Position numbers and translations under genes: made by a program
Shown: piece after piece, positions 18,483 through 26,756 of the stretch
Numbering within the stretch: position 1 is the stretch's first letter
Layout: the number at the start of each line of letters is the position of its first letter
NCBI GenBank assembly: GCA_035489435.1
Contig: DATHKG010000026.1
Source of the DNA: DATHKG01 sp035489435
Lineage (GTDB): Bacteria > Bacteroidota > Bacteroidia > Chitinophagales > Chitinophagaceae
Strand: one strand, 5' to 3'
Length of the DNA: 64,000 bases
Notes under the pieces: generated by a model
The model's input: the letters and a program-made list of their open reading frames with translations, nothing else
What the model was told of the DNA's origin: nothing
Databases searched by the model: none

Positions 18483-18572
18483 TACAGAAGAAATGGTTTT
18501 TATTTCGTCATCCGGTCTGGTAAAGTAATCAGATGCTTCGGGTTACATTGCGGCGAAGCGTATAAGCTCGTA

Positions 18573-19142
18573 TCAATAGCTTTCTTCTGTTCTTAATAAT
18601 TTTAAGACATTGGCCCAGGCAATTACCTGATCCAACATTTGATGAACATTTTTTTGATGAGATGATGCGGGTTTAAAAACATGGTAGTTTTCAAAATCAG
18701 TAATCATTGACAGGGACACTTGAATCCTCACATCAGCGATTTGTAATTCAGCCATTATTAACCTTAAATGCTCAATTGCCCGGGCTCCTCCGAGGCTTCC
18801 ATATCCTACAAAGCCGGCAGATTTGTTATTCCATTCTTTATAGAGATAGTCAATAGCATTTTTTAATGCCCCTGAAGTTGAATGATTGTATTCAGGTGTT
18901 ACAAAAACATAACCATCAAAAGATGCAATCGTTTCGGCCCATTTTATTGTATGAGGTTTAGTATACTGTCCCATAGACGGTGGTATGGGCTCATCAAGAA
19001 GCGGCAGATCAAAATCTTTGAGATCGATAAGCTCAAATTCTGCATCATCCCTGCTTTTTGAAAGTTCATAAACCCATTTTGCAACTGCCTCGCCATTTCT
19101 GTTGGGACGAGTGCTTCCGAGAATAATAGCTACTTTAATCAT
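18573..19142 (-). CDS. NADPH-dependent FMN reductase
   Basis: A 189-residue flavodoxin-fold reductase. The phosphate-binding loop GSTRPNRNGE follows the first strand, and VTPEYNHSTSGALKNAIDYL is the typical FMN-binding and dimer segment; GSLGGARAIEHLR follows. It reduces flavins or quinones with NAD(P)H. It is the third gene of a minus-strand set with an LLM oxidoreductase (44-bp gap) and a pirin, and could supply reduced flavin or detoxify quinones. Confidence 0.9.
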   Translation of the reverse strand: MIKVAIILGSTRPNRNGEAVAKWVYELSKSRDDAEFELIDLKDFDLPLLDEPIPPSMGQYTKPHTIKWAETIASFDGYVFVTPEYNHSTSGALKNAIDYLYKEWNNKSAGFVGYGSLGGARAIEHLRLIMAELQIADVRIQVSLSMITDFENYHVFKPASSHQKNVHQMLDQVIAWANVLKLLRTEESY

Positions 19143-19186
19143 GATTTTTTGTATTTGATTTATGTTATTCTTTTATTTGAATTTTA

Positions 19187-20215
19187 TTATTGTTTAGCCA
19201 GAACCAATGGCTTTAAACGTGTACCAATCAGCTCAATAGATTGCATTAATTTTTCATGCGGCAATTCAGCAGCATCCATCTGAAAAGTAAGCCTTGAAAT
19301 TCCGCCAAGTGCATCGGAATGACGGAGAATCTTTTCCGCGATTTCTTCAGGACTACCAACAAGTAATGCACCTTCGGGTCCCACCTGGGCCTCGAACCGG
19401 CTTCTTGTCACAGGCGGCCACCCACGTTCTTTACCTACCTTGTTCATTGTCTCCGCATATCCCGGATAAAATTCATCTAACGCTTGTTGGGTGGTGTTTG
19501 CCACATAGCCCAAAGAATGCATTCCTACTTTCAATTGATCAGGCTTATACCCTGCTTTTTTCCCGGCCTCGCGGTATAGATCTACCAATGGGCGAAAACG
19601 ATGTGTTTCACCACCAATGATGGCAACCATCAGCGGCAGCCCGAGAGTGCCTGCACGAATAAATGATTCCGGTGTACCACCTACTCCAATCCAAATGGGC
19701 AAGGAATCCTGCGATGGTCTTGGGTATACTGGCAGGTTCTTAAGAGCCGGACGAAATTTACCTGACCAGGTAACAAACTCCTCATCACGAATTTTAAGTA
19801 AGAGGTCTAGCTTTTCGGCAAACAGTTCGTCATAATCCTGCAGGTTATAGCCAAACAGCGGAAAAGCCTCTATGGAGGAACCACGTCCAACTACCATTTC
19901 AGCCCGCCCACGGGAAATCAGATCCAGTGTCGCAAAGTTTTGGAATACCCTTACCGGGTCGGCAGCACTAAGTACGGTAACCGCGCTTGTAAGGCGGATA
20001 TGCTTTGTACGGGCAGCGGCTGCAGCAAGAATAAGAGTAGGCGCAGAATCAAGAAACCCCCCGCGGTGATGCTCCCCAATTCCAAATACATCAAGGCCGA
20101 CATGGTCTGCATGTTCAATTCTGTCAAGCAATTGACCAAGTGCATCCGTATCACTAATGAATTTGCTGCGATTGCCGCTAAACATGGCGGCAAAACTATC
20201 AACTCCAATTTCCAT
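19187..20215 (-). CDS. LLM-class (luciferase-like) flavin oxidoreductase
   Basis: A 342-residue TIM-barrel flavoenzyme of the bacterial luciferase-like group: GIGEHHRGGF at about 46-55, IRLTSAVTVLSAADPVRVFQ at about 93-112, GRAEMVVGRGSS, and PIWIGVGGTPESFIRAG. It would use FMNH2 or F420-like cofactors; FMNH2 is more likely given the FMN reductase encoded next to it. It lies between the FMN reductase (44 bp) and pirin (52 bp), so all three are probably one operon. Substrate unknown. Confidence 0.9.
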   Translation of the reverse strand: MEIGVDSFAAMFSGNRSKFISDTDALGQLLDRIEHADHVGLDVFGIGEHHRGGFLDSAPTLILAAAAARTKHIRLTSAVTVLSAADPVRVFQNFATLDLISRGRAEMVVGRGSSIEAFPLFGYNLQDYDELFAEKLDLLLKIRDEEFVTWSGKFRPALKNLPVYPRPSQDSLPIWIGVGGTPESFIRAGTLGLPLMVAIIGGETHRFRPLVDLYREAGKKAGYKPDQLKVGMHSLGYVANTTQQALDEFYPGYAETMNKVGKERGWPPVTRSRFEAQVGPEGALLVGSPEEIAEKILRHSDALGGISRLTFQMDAAELPHEKLMQSIELIGTRLKPLVLAKQ

Positions 20216-20267
20216 ATTATTTGTATAAAGTATAATTTTTGCTTTTGTGAAACCGTCTTAGATATTT

Positions 20268-21152
20268 TTAATTTACACTACTGTAATCAATTTCTCCGTA
20301 TTTGCCATCATGAAAATCACTGTATGCCTGGGCTATTTCAGCATTGCTGTTCATCACAAAAGGGCCCCCAAATACAATTTGTTCTGCATATTTTTCACCG
20401 CCAAATACAATAATGTCAATATCATCTTTTAAGTTGTTGTTCATTTCAATTGTTCCTTCGTTCCTGTCAAACTCAATGAATTCACCTTTTCCGAATTCTG
20501 TGTCGTTGATCACTGCATTTTGCAGCGGAAGAAAGGCGGCATATTCCAATCCTTCTTCTGCTGTGATTGAAAATTGTCTTCCGGAGCCCAGGTGAATGTG
20601 ATATAAAAACTGTTTTGAATAATTAGGGATTTTGGACACCAGGTTTTTATACTCCCCCACAATTACTTTGATCCATCCGCTATTATTACTCAGCTTTTGT
20701 TGCGGAACTTCGCTTGCCTGTATCGATAGATATTCAGGTGGTTCGGCTTTTTGTTTGGAAGGCAGATTGATCCAGAATTGAAAAGCATGAGTAAGCAGAT
20801 CGTTGGTTTGATGGTCAACATTCACCACTTCATCATGGATAATACCATCGCCGGCTTTCATCCACTGTGCTCCGCCTGACGATACTTTGGCGTGATGTCC
20901 CCTGCTGTCAAGATGTTCAGCTTCGCCGCTAACAATATATGTTAGCGTAGCAATGCCTCTGTGAGGGTGTGCTCCTTTTCCATTTGCTTTTTTAATCGGT
21001 TCACCAGGTGAATGTTTAATTGGCAGAGCATGGTCAAGAAATACAAACGGACCTACTGCATTAGTATACCTGTTTGGCAATATTCGCTGAATAATATATT
21101 CGCCTATGTCGGCTCTTTTTCCTTTTGTGGTGAAACTAATTTTCTTTTTCAT
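20268..21152 (-). CDS. Pirin-family protein
   Basis: A bicupin pirin of 294 residues with the start chosen at 21152, where AAAGGAG directly precedes ATG; an upstream ATG at 21230 adds 26 unlike residues. Metal ligands match pirin: H62 and H64 (HPHRG), H106 and E108 (GIIHDE). Bacterial pirins act as quercetin 2,3-dioxygenases or metabolic regulators. It is first in a redox operon with LLM oxidoreductase and FMN reductase. The upstream region contains a perfect 7-bp inverted repeat (21213-21235), probably its operator. Confidence 0.9.
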   Translation of the reverse strand: MKKKISFTTKGKRADIGEYIIQRILPNRYTNAVGPFVFLDHALPIKHSPGEPIKKANGKGAHPHRGIATLTYIVSGEAEHLDSRGHHAKVSSGGAQWMKAGDGIIHDEVVNVDHQTNDLLTHAFQFWINLPSKQKAEPPEYLSIQASEVPQQKLSNNSGWIKVIVGEYKNLVSKIPNYSKQFLYHIHLGSGRQFSITAEEGLEYAAFLPLQNAVINDTEFGKGEFIEFDRNEGTIEMNNNLKDDIDIIVFGGEKYAEQIVFGGPFVMNSNAEIAQAYSDFHDGKYGEIDYSSVN

Positions 21153-21212
21153 CTCCTTTTGTTTTGGGAAGCACCGATAACACCAAATGATATTCCCATA
21201 ATATCTTTCCTT

Positions 21213-21235
21213 AGTAGTTTGTAATATCAACTACT
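21213..21235. promoter_or_regulatory. Predicted operator before the pirin operon
   Basis: AGTAGTT (21213-21219) and AACTACT (21229-21235) form a perfect inverted repeat with a 9-bp spacer, 61-83 bp before the pirin start. It resembles the general form of HxlR/DUF24 redox-regulator sites (TACT-N-AGTA type), which often control quinone-response genes. The regulator is not identified in the window. Confidence 0.45.
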
Positions 21236-21269
21236 TGCAAAATTGCATGAAAGAACATGGGAGAAACGA

Positions 21270-21310
21270 TGACAAATGATAAAAAATTCTGTTGACAAAT
21301 GATAACAGAA
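21270..21310. repeat. Direct and inverted repeats upstream of the pirin operon
   Basis: TGACAAATGATAA occurs twice (21270-21282 and 21293-21305), 23 bp apart. The second copy is embedded in an inverted repeat, TTCTGTT (21287-21293) and AACAGAA (21304-21310). The element lies between the end of the Crp/Fnr gene and the pirin gene and may be a further regulator site or a terminator-like hairpin. Confidence 0.45.
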
Positions 21311-21343
21311 CGGGAGGAGAATAAAAAATGTAAAGCAGAGATC

Positions 21344-21970
21344 TTATTTTTTCGCTGCCTGTCCACCTGATCCTGCTGAATGACGTATCCGGCTGAGGGT
21401 TTCTTTGGTGATGCCCAGAAAAGAAGCAATCATGTGCTGTGGAAAGCGTTGTAAAAAATCGGGATAGGTATTTGCCAGATCGGAGTAGCGTTTTTCAGCC
21501 GTAAAACTGATAGTAGCGTTCAATCTTTTTTGAGAAGCAAAAGCATGATGTTCGTCCAACTTCCTTGTCCATTCAGCCATAACCGGAATTTGATCAAGCA
21601 GTTTCAATGAATCGGATTTTGTAACGAGCAGTATTTCCGTGTCTTCCCAGGCATCAATATTATAAACCGTAGGAGTGAGCATCACAAAACTTTCGCGATC
21701 TACAGCCCACCAATTTTCAATTAACAAGCGAACAATGTGTTCTACACCTTTCTCATCAACACTGTATTGTCGCATAGCGCCTTTAACTATAAATGCAGCG
21801 TATTTGCACACTTCGCCTTCCTGCAAAAAGTATTGCTTTTTCCTTATTTTTTTGGATACAAAAGTATTTTTAATCAGCTCTATCTCCCTGACGGTAAGCG
21901 GTGTTGAAGTGTAATTGTTGAAGTGTTTGATAAGAGATTCGTGCATTGATTGGTAATTATGACGCTTCAC
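21344..21970 (-). CDS. Crp/Fnr-family transcriptional regulator
   Basis: A 208-residue protein with a cyclic-nucleotide-binding beta-roll (about 30-130; FLQEGEVCKYAAFIVKGAMR) and a short C-terminal helix-turn-helix (about 170-198; MIASFLGITKETLSRIR). The usual arginine-serine cAMP pocket is not evident, so, like many Bacteroidota Crp-like proteins, it may sense something else or nothing. Codon 9 (MHESL) is an equally good start. It is divergent from the alpha/beta hydrolase gene; a 21-bp tandem repeat lies between them. Confidence 0.87.
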   Translation of the reverse strand: MKRHNYQSMHESLIKHFNNYTSTPLTVREIELIKNTFVSKKIRKKQYFLQEGEVCKYAAFIVKGAMRQYSVDEKGVEHIVRLLIENWWAVDRESFVMLTPTVYNIDAWEDTEILLVTKSDSLKLLDQIPVMAEWTRKLDEHHAFASQKRLNATISFTAEKRYSDLANTYPDFLQRFPQHMIASFLGITKETLSRIRHSAGSGGQAAKK

Positions 21971-22059
21971 AAATGTAAATTATTAAATACAAACAAGGCA
22001 TTTCGTGTCTGACAACATTTGTTTTTCCAGTTATCAGGTTTTATTCAAGGTGATTGATT

Positions 22060-22101
22060 TTTTTAGCCTTCACAGCACATTTTTTAGCCTACACAGAACA
22101 T
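22060..22101. repeat. Two tandem 21-bp repeats in a divergent promoter region
   Basis: Abutting units at 22060-22080 and 22081-22101 share TTTTTAGCCT-n-CACAG-n-ACAT with two mismatches. The 21-bp period is two helical turns, so any bound protein would be on one face. They lie about 70-110 bp before the alpha/beta hydrolase and 90-130 bp before the Crp/Fnr start. Confidence 0.7.
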
Positions 22102-22170
22102 GCTGCCAATAAATGTGTAACTACATTTACCTGTAAATAAATTTTATCATCTTTTGTAAAAATTATTGTT

Positions 22171-23067
22171 ATGAAAATTTCAAATATAAGAGCTGCTTTG
22201 GGGCGCTCTGAATTTATTGAAGTTGAAAAAAATGTAAGACTTCATGTCAGCGATTTGGGCGAAGGAAGTCCCGTAGTATTAATTCATGGTTGGCCACTCA
22301 GCGATGCAATGTATGAGTATCAATATGCAACCCTAATGGAAAATGGCTATAGGGCTATTGGTATTACGTTGAGGGGGTTTGGTCAATCGGATAAACCATA
22401 CGGAAAATACAACTATGACGTTTTTGCGGACGATATTAAAGTTGTTCTTGAGGATCTGAGAATCGACAATGCTGTTCTGGGTGGCTTTTCATTTGGGGGT
22501 GCCACTGTTATCCGTTTTGCTTCAAAATACAATAATGAACACATCAGCAAATTGGCCCTGTTTGGAGCAGCTGCACCTTGTGAGGTTCGCAAAGATGATT
22601 TTCCTTATGGTCTTCCAATCGAAATTCTAAATAGCTTGATTGAACTGAACTCTGTAAATCGCCCACAGCTAATAGAAGAATTTGGAAAATTGTTTGCAGC
22701 ATCAGAAACAGCGTTACCAAAAAGTATATCTGATTGGCTTGCAGGAATCGAATTTCAGTCTTCTCCATACGCAATGGAACAGGGGCTCTATATGATCAGG
22801 GATTCAGATATCAGGGATGATCTTAAGAAAATAACAATTCCTACAGCCATTTTTCATGGAAAACTCGATAAGCTTTGCCCATTTGAACTGGCAGAACAAT
22901 TACATAAGGGAATAGCAAATTCAAAATTGATTGCGTTTGAAAACAGTGGGCATGCGCTATTTCTGGAAGAGCGGTTGAAATTCAATGATGAACTAATCAC
23001 ATTTATCAGGGATAAATATTTTGTGAAAAATTTCAAGCCAACGGCCACAAAAGAAATAGTCTCCTAA
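22171..23067 (+). CDS. Alpha/beta hydrolase
   Basis: A 298-residue hydrolase with an alpha/beta fold. The oxyanion-hole HGWPLS is at 39-44, the nucleophile S107 in GGFSFGG, the predicted acid D233 and the histidine H261 in NSGHALF. The sequence pattern resembles cofactor-free haloperoxidase/esterase members. No signal peptide is visible, so it is cytoplasmic. It is followed at 80 bp by an AraC regulator, separated by a strong hairpin. Confidence 0.9.
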   Translation: MKISNIRAALGRSEFIEVEKNVRLHVSDLGEGSPVVLIHGWPLSDAMYEYQYATLMENGYRAIGITLRGFGQSDKPYGKYNYDVFADDIKVVLEDLRIDNAVLGGFSFGGATVIRFASKYNNEHISKLALFGAAAPCEVRKDDFPYGLPIEILNSLIELNSVNRPQLIEEFGKLFAASETALPKSISDWLAGIEFQSSPYAMEQGLYMIRDSDIRDDLKKITIPTAIFHGKLDKLCPFELAEQLHKGIANSKLIAFENSGHALFLEERLKFNDELITFIRDKYFVKNFKPTATKEIVS

Positions 23068-23101
23068 ATACCGGAAAAAAGTTAGGAAAATAAAATATAG
23101 G

Positions 23102-23128
23102 AGTTAAGCCAGAAAATGCTTAACTTTT
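23102..23128 (+). terminator. Hairpin with T-run between hydrolase and AraC genes
   Basis: AGTTAAGC (23102-23109) pairs perfectly with GCTTAACT (23118-23125) across an 8-nt loop, followed by TTTT. It lies 34 bp after the hydrolase stop and 19 bp before the next ATG, so it could terminate the hydrolase transcript or act as an operator for the AraC gene. The AraC start is preceded by GGAGGAACA, an unusually clear ribosome-binding site for this window. Confidence 0.5.
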
Positions 23129-23147
23129 ATACACACGTGGAGGAACA

Positions 23148-24038
23148 ATGTTCAACTTACTGGAATTTGTAAGCGGCAACAGTATTTTCAAACAGTTTAA
23201 GGTAAATGATCTTCTTTTCCTGGAATACAAGTGTGTAGCAGATCAAGCTGCTGTAAAAGTATGGTCAAAGTATAATTATTTTTTGTATGCAGTGCGAGGC
23301 AAGAAAATGTGGCAAAGCGCTCGTGCCGAATACTGTGTTCGTGAAGGAGAGGCTATTTTTGTAAAAAAGGGAGCAAATATTATTCACCAGTTTTTTGAAG
23401 AAGGGTTTTGTTCGTTGATGATTTTTGTTCCTGATGACTTTATCAGTGGTGTTATTAAAGAGAGCTCTGCTCCTATTCAAAAATACACAATAGAAAACAC
23501 AGACTCAGTTATTAACCTCTGCTTAGACGAGGTGCTTCCTTCTTATTTTCATTCTGTATTGTCTTATTTTGCTAAACAGGAACCACCTCCCGGGAATTTA
23601 TTAGAGATAAAATTCAAAGAGTTAATCCTCGATCTCCTATTATCTCCTCACAATGAGTCGCTTTGCAATTATTTTAAATCATTGTGCGACAGGAGTAAAA
23701 CCTCTATAAGGGAAATCATGGAATCTAATTTCATTTACAATATGAAACTGGAGGAATTCGCGTATCTGAGCGGTAGAAGCATTACTTCATTCAAAAAAGA
23801 TTTTATCAGTACATTTCAATGCACGCCGGGAAAATGGCTTCTGAAACGAAGATTGGAACACGCAAAATATCTCTTAGAAGTGACTGATAAAAATATTAAT
23901 GAACTGGTGTTTGAAACCGGTTTTGAAAATGCTTCCCATTTTATCAGGGTTTTTAAGCAGGCATATGGAGTTGCGCCGCTACAATTTAAGAGATCGATTA
24001 TCGGGCATATTCAGAACGATAGAGTGAAAAAAAACTGA
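23148..24038 (+). CDS. AraC-family transcriptional regulator
   Basis: A 296-residue regulator with a cupin-like N-terminal domain (about 1-170, ExsA-like in pattern) and a C-terminal double helix-turn-helix (about 185-285): LEEFAYLSGRSITSFKKDF and INELVFETGFENASHFIRVF. The start at 23148 has a good Shine-Dalgarno (GGAGG, 4-nt spacing). It lies downstream of the alpha/beta hydrolase and may control it; no ligand can be proposed. Confidence 0.88.
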   Translation: MFNLLEFVSGNSIFKQFKVNDLLFLEYKCVADQAAVKVWSKYNYFLYAVRGKKMWQSARAEYCVREGEAIFVKKGANIIHQFFEEGFCSLMIFVPDDFISGVIKESSAPIQKYTIENTDSVINLCLDEVLPSYFHSVLSYFAKQEPPPGNLLEIKFKELILDLLLSPHNESLCNYFKSLCDRSKTSIREIMESNFIYNMKLEEFAYLSGRSITSFKKDFISTFQCTPGKWLLKRRLEHAKYLLEVTDKNINELVFETGFENASHFIRVFKQAYGVAPLQFKRSIIGHIQNDRVKKN

Positions 24039-24217
24039 CCAATTGATATCTCGTCTTATTTCAGGATCCGTCTAAAATTTCAATACGGCAATTGACTAAC
24101 TTCTCCAGCTTATGTCAGATAAGTGCTTTGAAAATCATTTATTTCTTTATATGTATTTATCTATTTTATAGCGAACTAGAAAATGTCGTCCAGATTACTG
24201 GGATTTTAAACAAAACT

Positions 24218-24255
24218 GGTACTTAATAGTGTGATTTTTAACATAAATTAGTACC
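24218..24255. promoter_or_regulatory. Inverted repeat before the AAA ATPase gene
   Basis: GGTACT (24218-24223) and AGTACC (24250-24255) form an inverted repeat with further partial symmetry inside (TAAT/ATTA), ending 12 bp before the ATG at 24268. It probably overlaps the promoter and could be an operator. Confidence 0.35.
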
Positions 24256-24267
24256 AAATAATGTAAA

Positions 24268-25605
24268 ATGGAACGGGCAGAAATGAGGATTTTGAAGACA
24301 TGGAAAGCAACTGCGACGAGAAAACCGATGATCATCCGCGGTGCCCGCCAGGTAGGTAAAACCTGGCTGATGAAAGAATTTGGACGGCAGCAGTACGAGC
24401 AGGTGGCGTATGTCAACTTTGAAAGCAGCGCTAACCTGAAAGGCCTTTTTCAAGATAATTTTGACATCCGGCGGATCCTGACGGCCCTGCAAATTGAAAC
24501 AGGCATTACCATAGTACCAGCCACAACGCTGCTAATCTTTGATGAGATCCAGGAAGCGCCGGGAGCCATTAGCTCACTGAAATATTTCCAGGAAAATGCC
24601 CCGGACTATCACATCGTAACAGCCGGATCTTTACTAGGCGTCGCCTTGAATAATCACCAGTCATTTCCGGTTGGGAAGGTAGATTTCCTGGAACTTTACC
24701 CATTAAGTTATTCAGAATTCCTGGAAGCCGCAGGAGAAAAACCGCTGGCGGAGTTATTGAAAGTACCGGACTGGCCGCTGATTACCACCTTCAAGGTAAA
24801 ATTCATGGAGCGGTTGAAGCAGTATTACTTCATCGGAGGAATGCCGGAGGCGGTTCGTTCATTTGTCACAAATGGCGATTTCAAACTGGTCCGGACGATC
24901 CAACAACAAATACTAACCGGCTACGAGCAGGATTTTTCTAAACATGCACCAACCGACATTATTCCGCGGATCCGTATGCTATGGAACTCGATCCCGGCTC
25001 AACTTGCAAAGGAAAACAAGAAATTCATTTATGGATTAATCCGGAGCGGTGCCCGGGCAAAGGAATATGAACTGGCAATGTCCTGGCTGATCGACTGCGG
25101 GCTGATCCATAAAGTGCATAACATTTCGCATCCAGGTATTCCATTAAAAGCATTTGAAGAACTGAGTGCGTTTAAGCTCTTTTTAGGAGATGTAGGTTTG
25201 TTGTCTGCCATGACCGGCCTGGATGTCAAAACTTTGCTGGATGGCAATGATATCTTTGAAACCTTTAAAGGAGCGCTCACCGAACAATATGTTCTGCAGC
25301 AACTTCTAACCCTGCCCGGTCTCCCGGTTTATTATTGGACGCCAAACAACGCAAAAGCGGAAATGGACTTTGTGGTGCAGCACACCGGCAAAGTGATCCC
25401 GATAGAGGTAAAGGCCGCCGAAAATCTTCAGGCAAAAAGTTTAAAAGTGTATTGCGATAAATATATGCCGGCACTCGCGGTCCGTGCATCGCTTTCCGAT
25501 TACAGGCCCGAGGGCTGGATGGTAAATGTTCCTTTATATGCTATTGAAACAATTGATTTACTCGCCAGCGCTGTACCCACGTCACCAATAACAGCAACAA
25601 TTTAA
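24268..25605 (+). CDS. AAA-type ATP-binding protein with DUF4143 domain
   Basis: A 445-residue protein. The N-terminal AAA_14 ATPase has Walker A GARQVGKT (25-32) and Walker B LLIFDE (88-93). The C-terminal DUF4143 region (about 205-400) contains AEMDFVV followed by IPIEVKAAE, the pattern of a PD-(D/E)xK nuclease-like fold. Proteins of this type are widespread, often horizontally moved, and of unproven function; links to toxin-antitoxin or defence have been proposed only in general terms. By eye the gene is more GC-rich (many CGG, CCG, CTG codons) than its neighbours, which suggests recent transfer. It stands alone with no partner gene. Confidence 0.87.
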   Translation: MERAEMRILKTWKATATRKPMIIRGARQVGKTWLMKEFGRQQYEQVAYVNFESSANLKGLFQDNFDIRRILTALQIETGITIVPATTLLIFDEIQEAPGAISSLKYFQENAPDYHIVTAGSLLGVALNNHQSFPVGKVDFLELYPLSYSEFLEAAGEKPLAELLKVPDWPLITTFKVKFMERLKQYYFIGGMPEAVRSFVTNGDFKLVRTIQQQILTGYEQDFSKHAPTDIIPRIRMLWNSIPAQLAKENKKFIYGLIRSGARAKEYELAMSWLIDCGLIHKVHNISHPGIPLKAFEELSAFKLFLGDVGLLSAMTGLDVKTLLDGNDIFETFKGALTEQYVLQQLLTLPGLPVYYWTPNNAKAEMDFVVQHTGKVIPIEVKAAENLQAKSLKVYCDKYMPALAVRASLSDYRPEGWMVNVPLYAIETIDLLASAVPTSPITATI

Positions 25606-25812
25606 TCGATCTAACTTTTGTTATTTTTCAAGTGCGGTTTTCATAAGAATGCATCAAGGATTTATAACGTCTATGAAAGGGATGTCCAGGTGATTAAATC
25701 TACCCTTTCAAATCCTGTAAGTTACTTGCGTTCTGAGTGGACTTAAAGAAAGATGACGCATTGACGAGTTTTTCTTCTTTGTAATTCCGGTAACTTCAAC
25801 AACAAATAATTT

Positions 25813-26567
25813 ATGGACGCCACAATTAATAATAAAAATCGCTTCTCGAAGAATTTTCAGCTTACATCGCAATATATGTACCTGGTAGCTATAGCGGAGC
25901 TGGCTATTTACAGTTTTGTGAAGACAGATATTGCAATGACAAGGCCACGACCACTGCCAGAGTTCTTACAAGGACTTAATCCTTTTATGGCCTATATATC
26001 GGGAGCCTTGTTTCTGATTGCAGTGTTGGCTTTATACCTGGAGCGATATCGGGCTGCAGCATTGCTCACGATCGCTAACCTCATCTTTTGGCTTGTTACG
26101 AGTAGACATATTCTTAATTTATGGCGCGATCATATTAACGGGTTCAAAACGCTGTGGCTCATCAGCGGTGCATTCCTGATTTTAACTACGCTAAGCAACT
26201 ATCATAAGTATCAGAAGAAAGTTATTTGGCTTAATCTCATCATTCTCTTTGTATTTTTTGTGGATTGCGGCGTTGCACATTTTAAATATGCTGAGTTTGT
26301 TCAAAGCCTGATCCCGGAATTTATCCCCTTCCCATTGTTCTTTACTTATTTTACCGGGACAACCTTAATCCTGGGAGGTATTGGACTGCTGATCCTCAAA
26401 CTCAAAAGTTAGCTGCACTTCTTTCCGGAATCCAGGTATTTGGCTGGTTCCTTTTGTTGCATGTACCGAGAGCCCTAACCCTGCGAGGCGATGAGTGGAT
26501 AGGAGTTGGCGAGTCGCTGGCTGTTTCGGGTATTTGTTTTATGATCTATAAACTCCTTACAAAATAA
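25813..26567 (+). pseudogene. DoxX-like membrane protein gene interrupted by a frameshift
   Basis: The first frame (25813-26412) gives 199 residues with about six hydrophobic segments, ending LLILKLKS. At about 26403 a second frame (+2) continues the expected C-terminus without a gap: QKLAALLSGIQVFGWFLLLH, a VPRA turn, GDEWIGVGESLAVSGICF, ending at the TAA at 26565-26567. The combined product of about 250 residues matches DoxX-like proteins of Bacteroidota, which end with a leucine-rich helix, a HxPR turn and a DEW...SG segment. So one or two bases are missing or extra near 26390-26410: either a real frameshift mutation or a sequencing error. Confidence 0.7.
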
Positions 26568-26756
26568 TATATACTAGACATCAAAAAAATTACGAACAAA
26601 TTATTGCGCATATATATCAGTCAGAATTTTTGTCTTTATTTGGTTTTAAGTTTCGAATCGATCCAGGCCCTGATCTTCTGGTCCAGGATGTCCAGCGCAA
26701 GGCACCGTCTTTCAGAACCTGGCCGTGGAATTCGCGAATATGCCGCCTGTAAAAAT

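Noticed and set aside
18483..18572. GCTTCG/CGAAGC hairpin between convergent TauE and FMN reductase genes
   Set aside because: Only a 6-bp stem with a long loop and no T-run.
24195..24492. Minus-strand open frames overlapping the AAA gene start
   Set aside because: Shadows of the AAA gene on the opposite strand, with no domain.
26604..26756. 51-residue upstream extension of the Na+/H+ antiporter
   Set aside because: Hydrophilic, unlike the family, and placed before a natural start at the first membrane helix.
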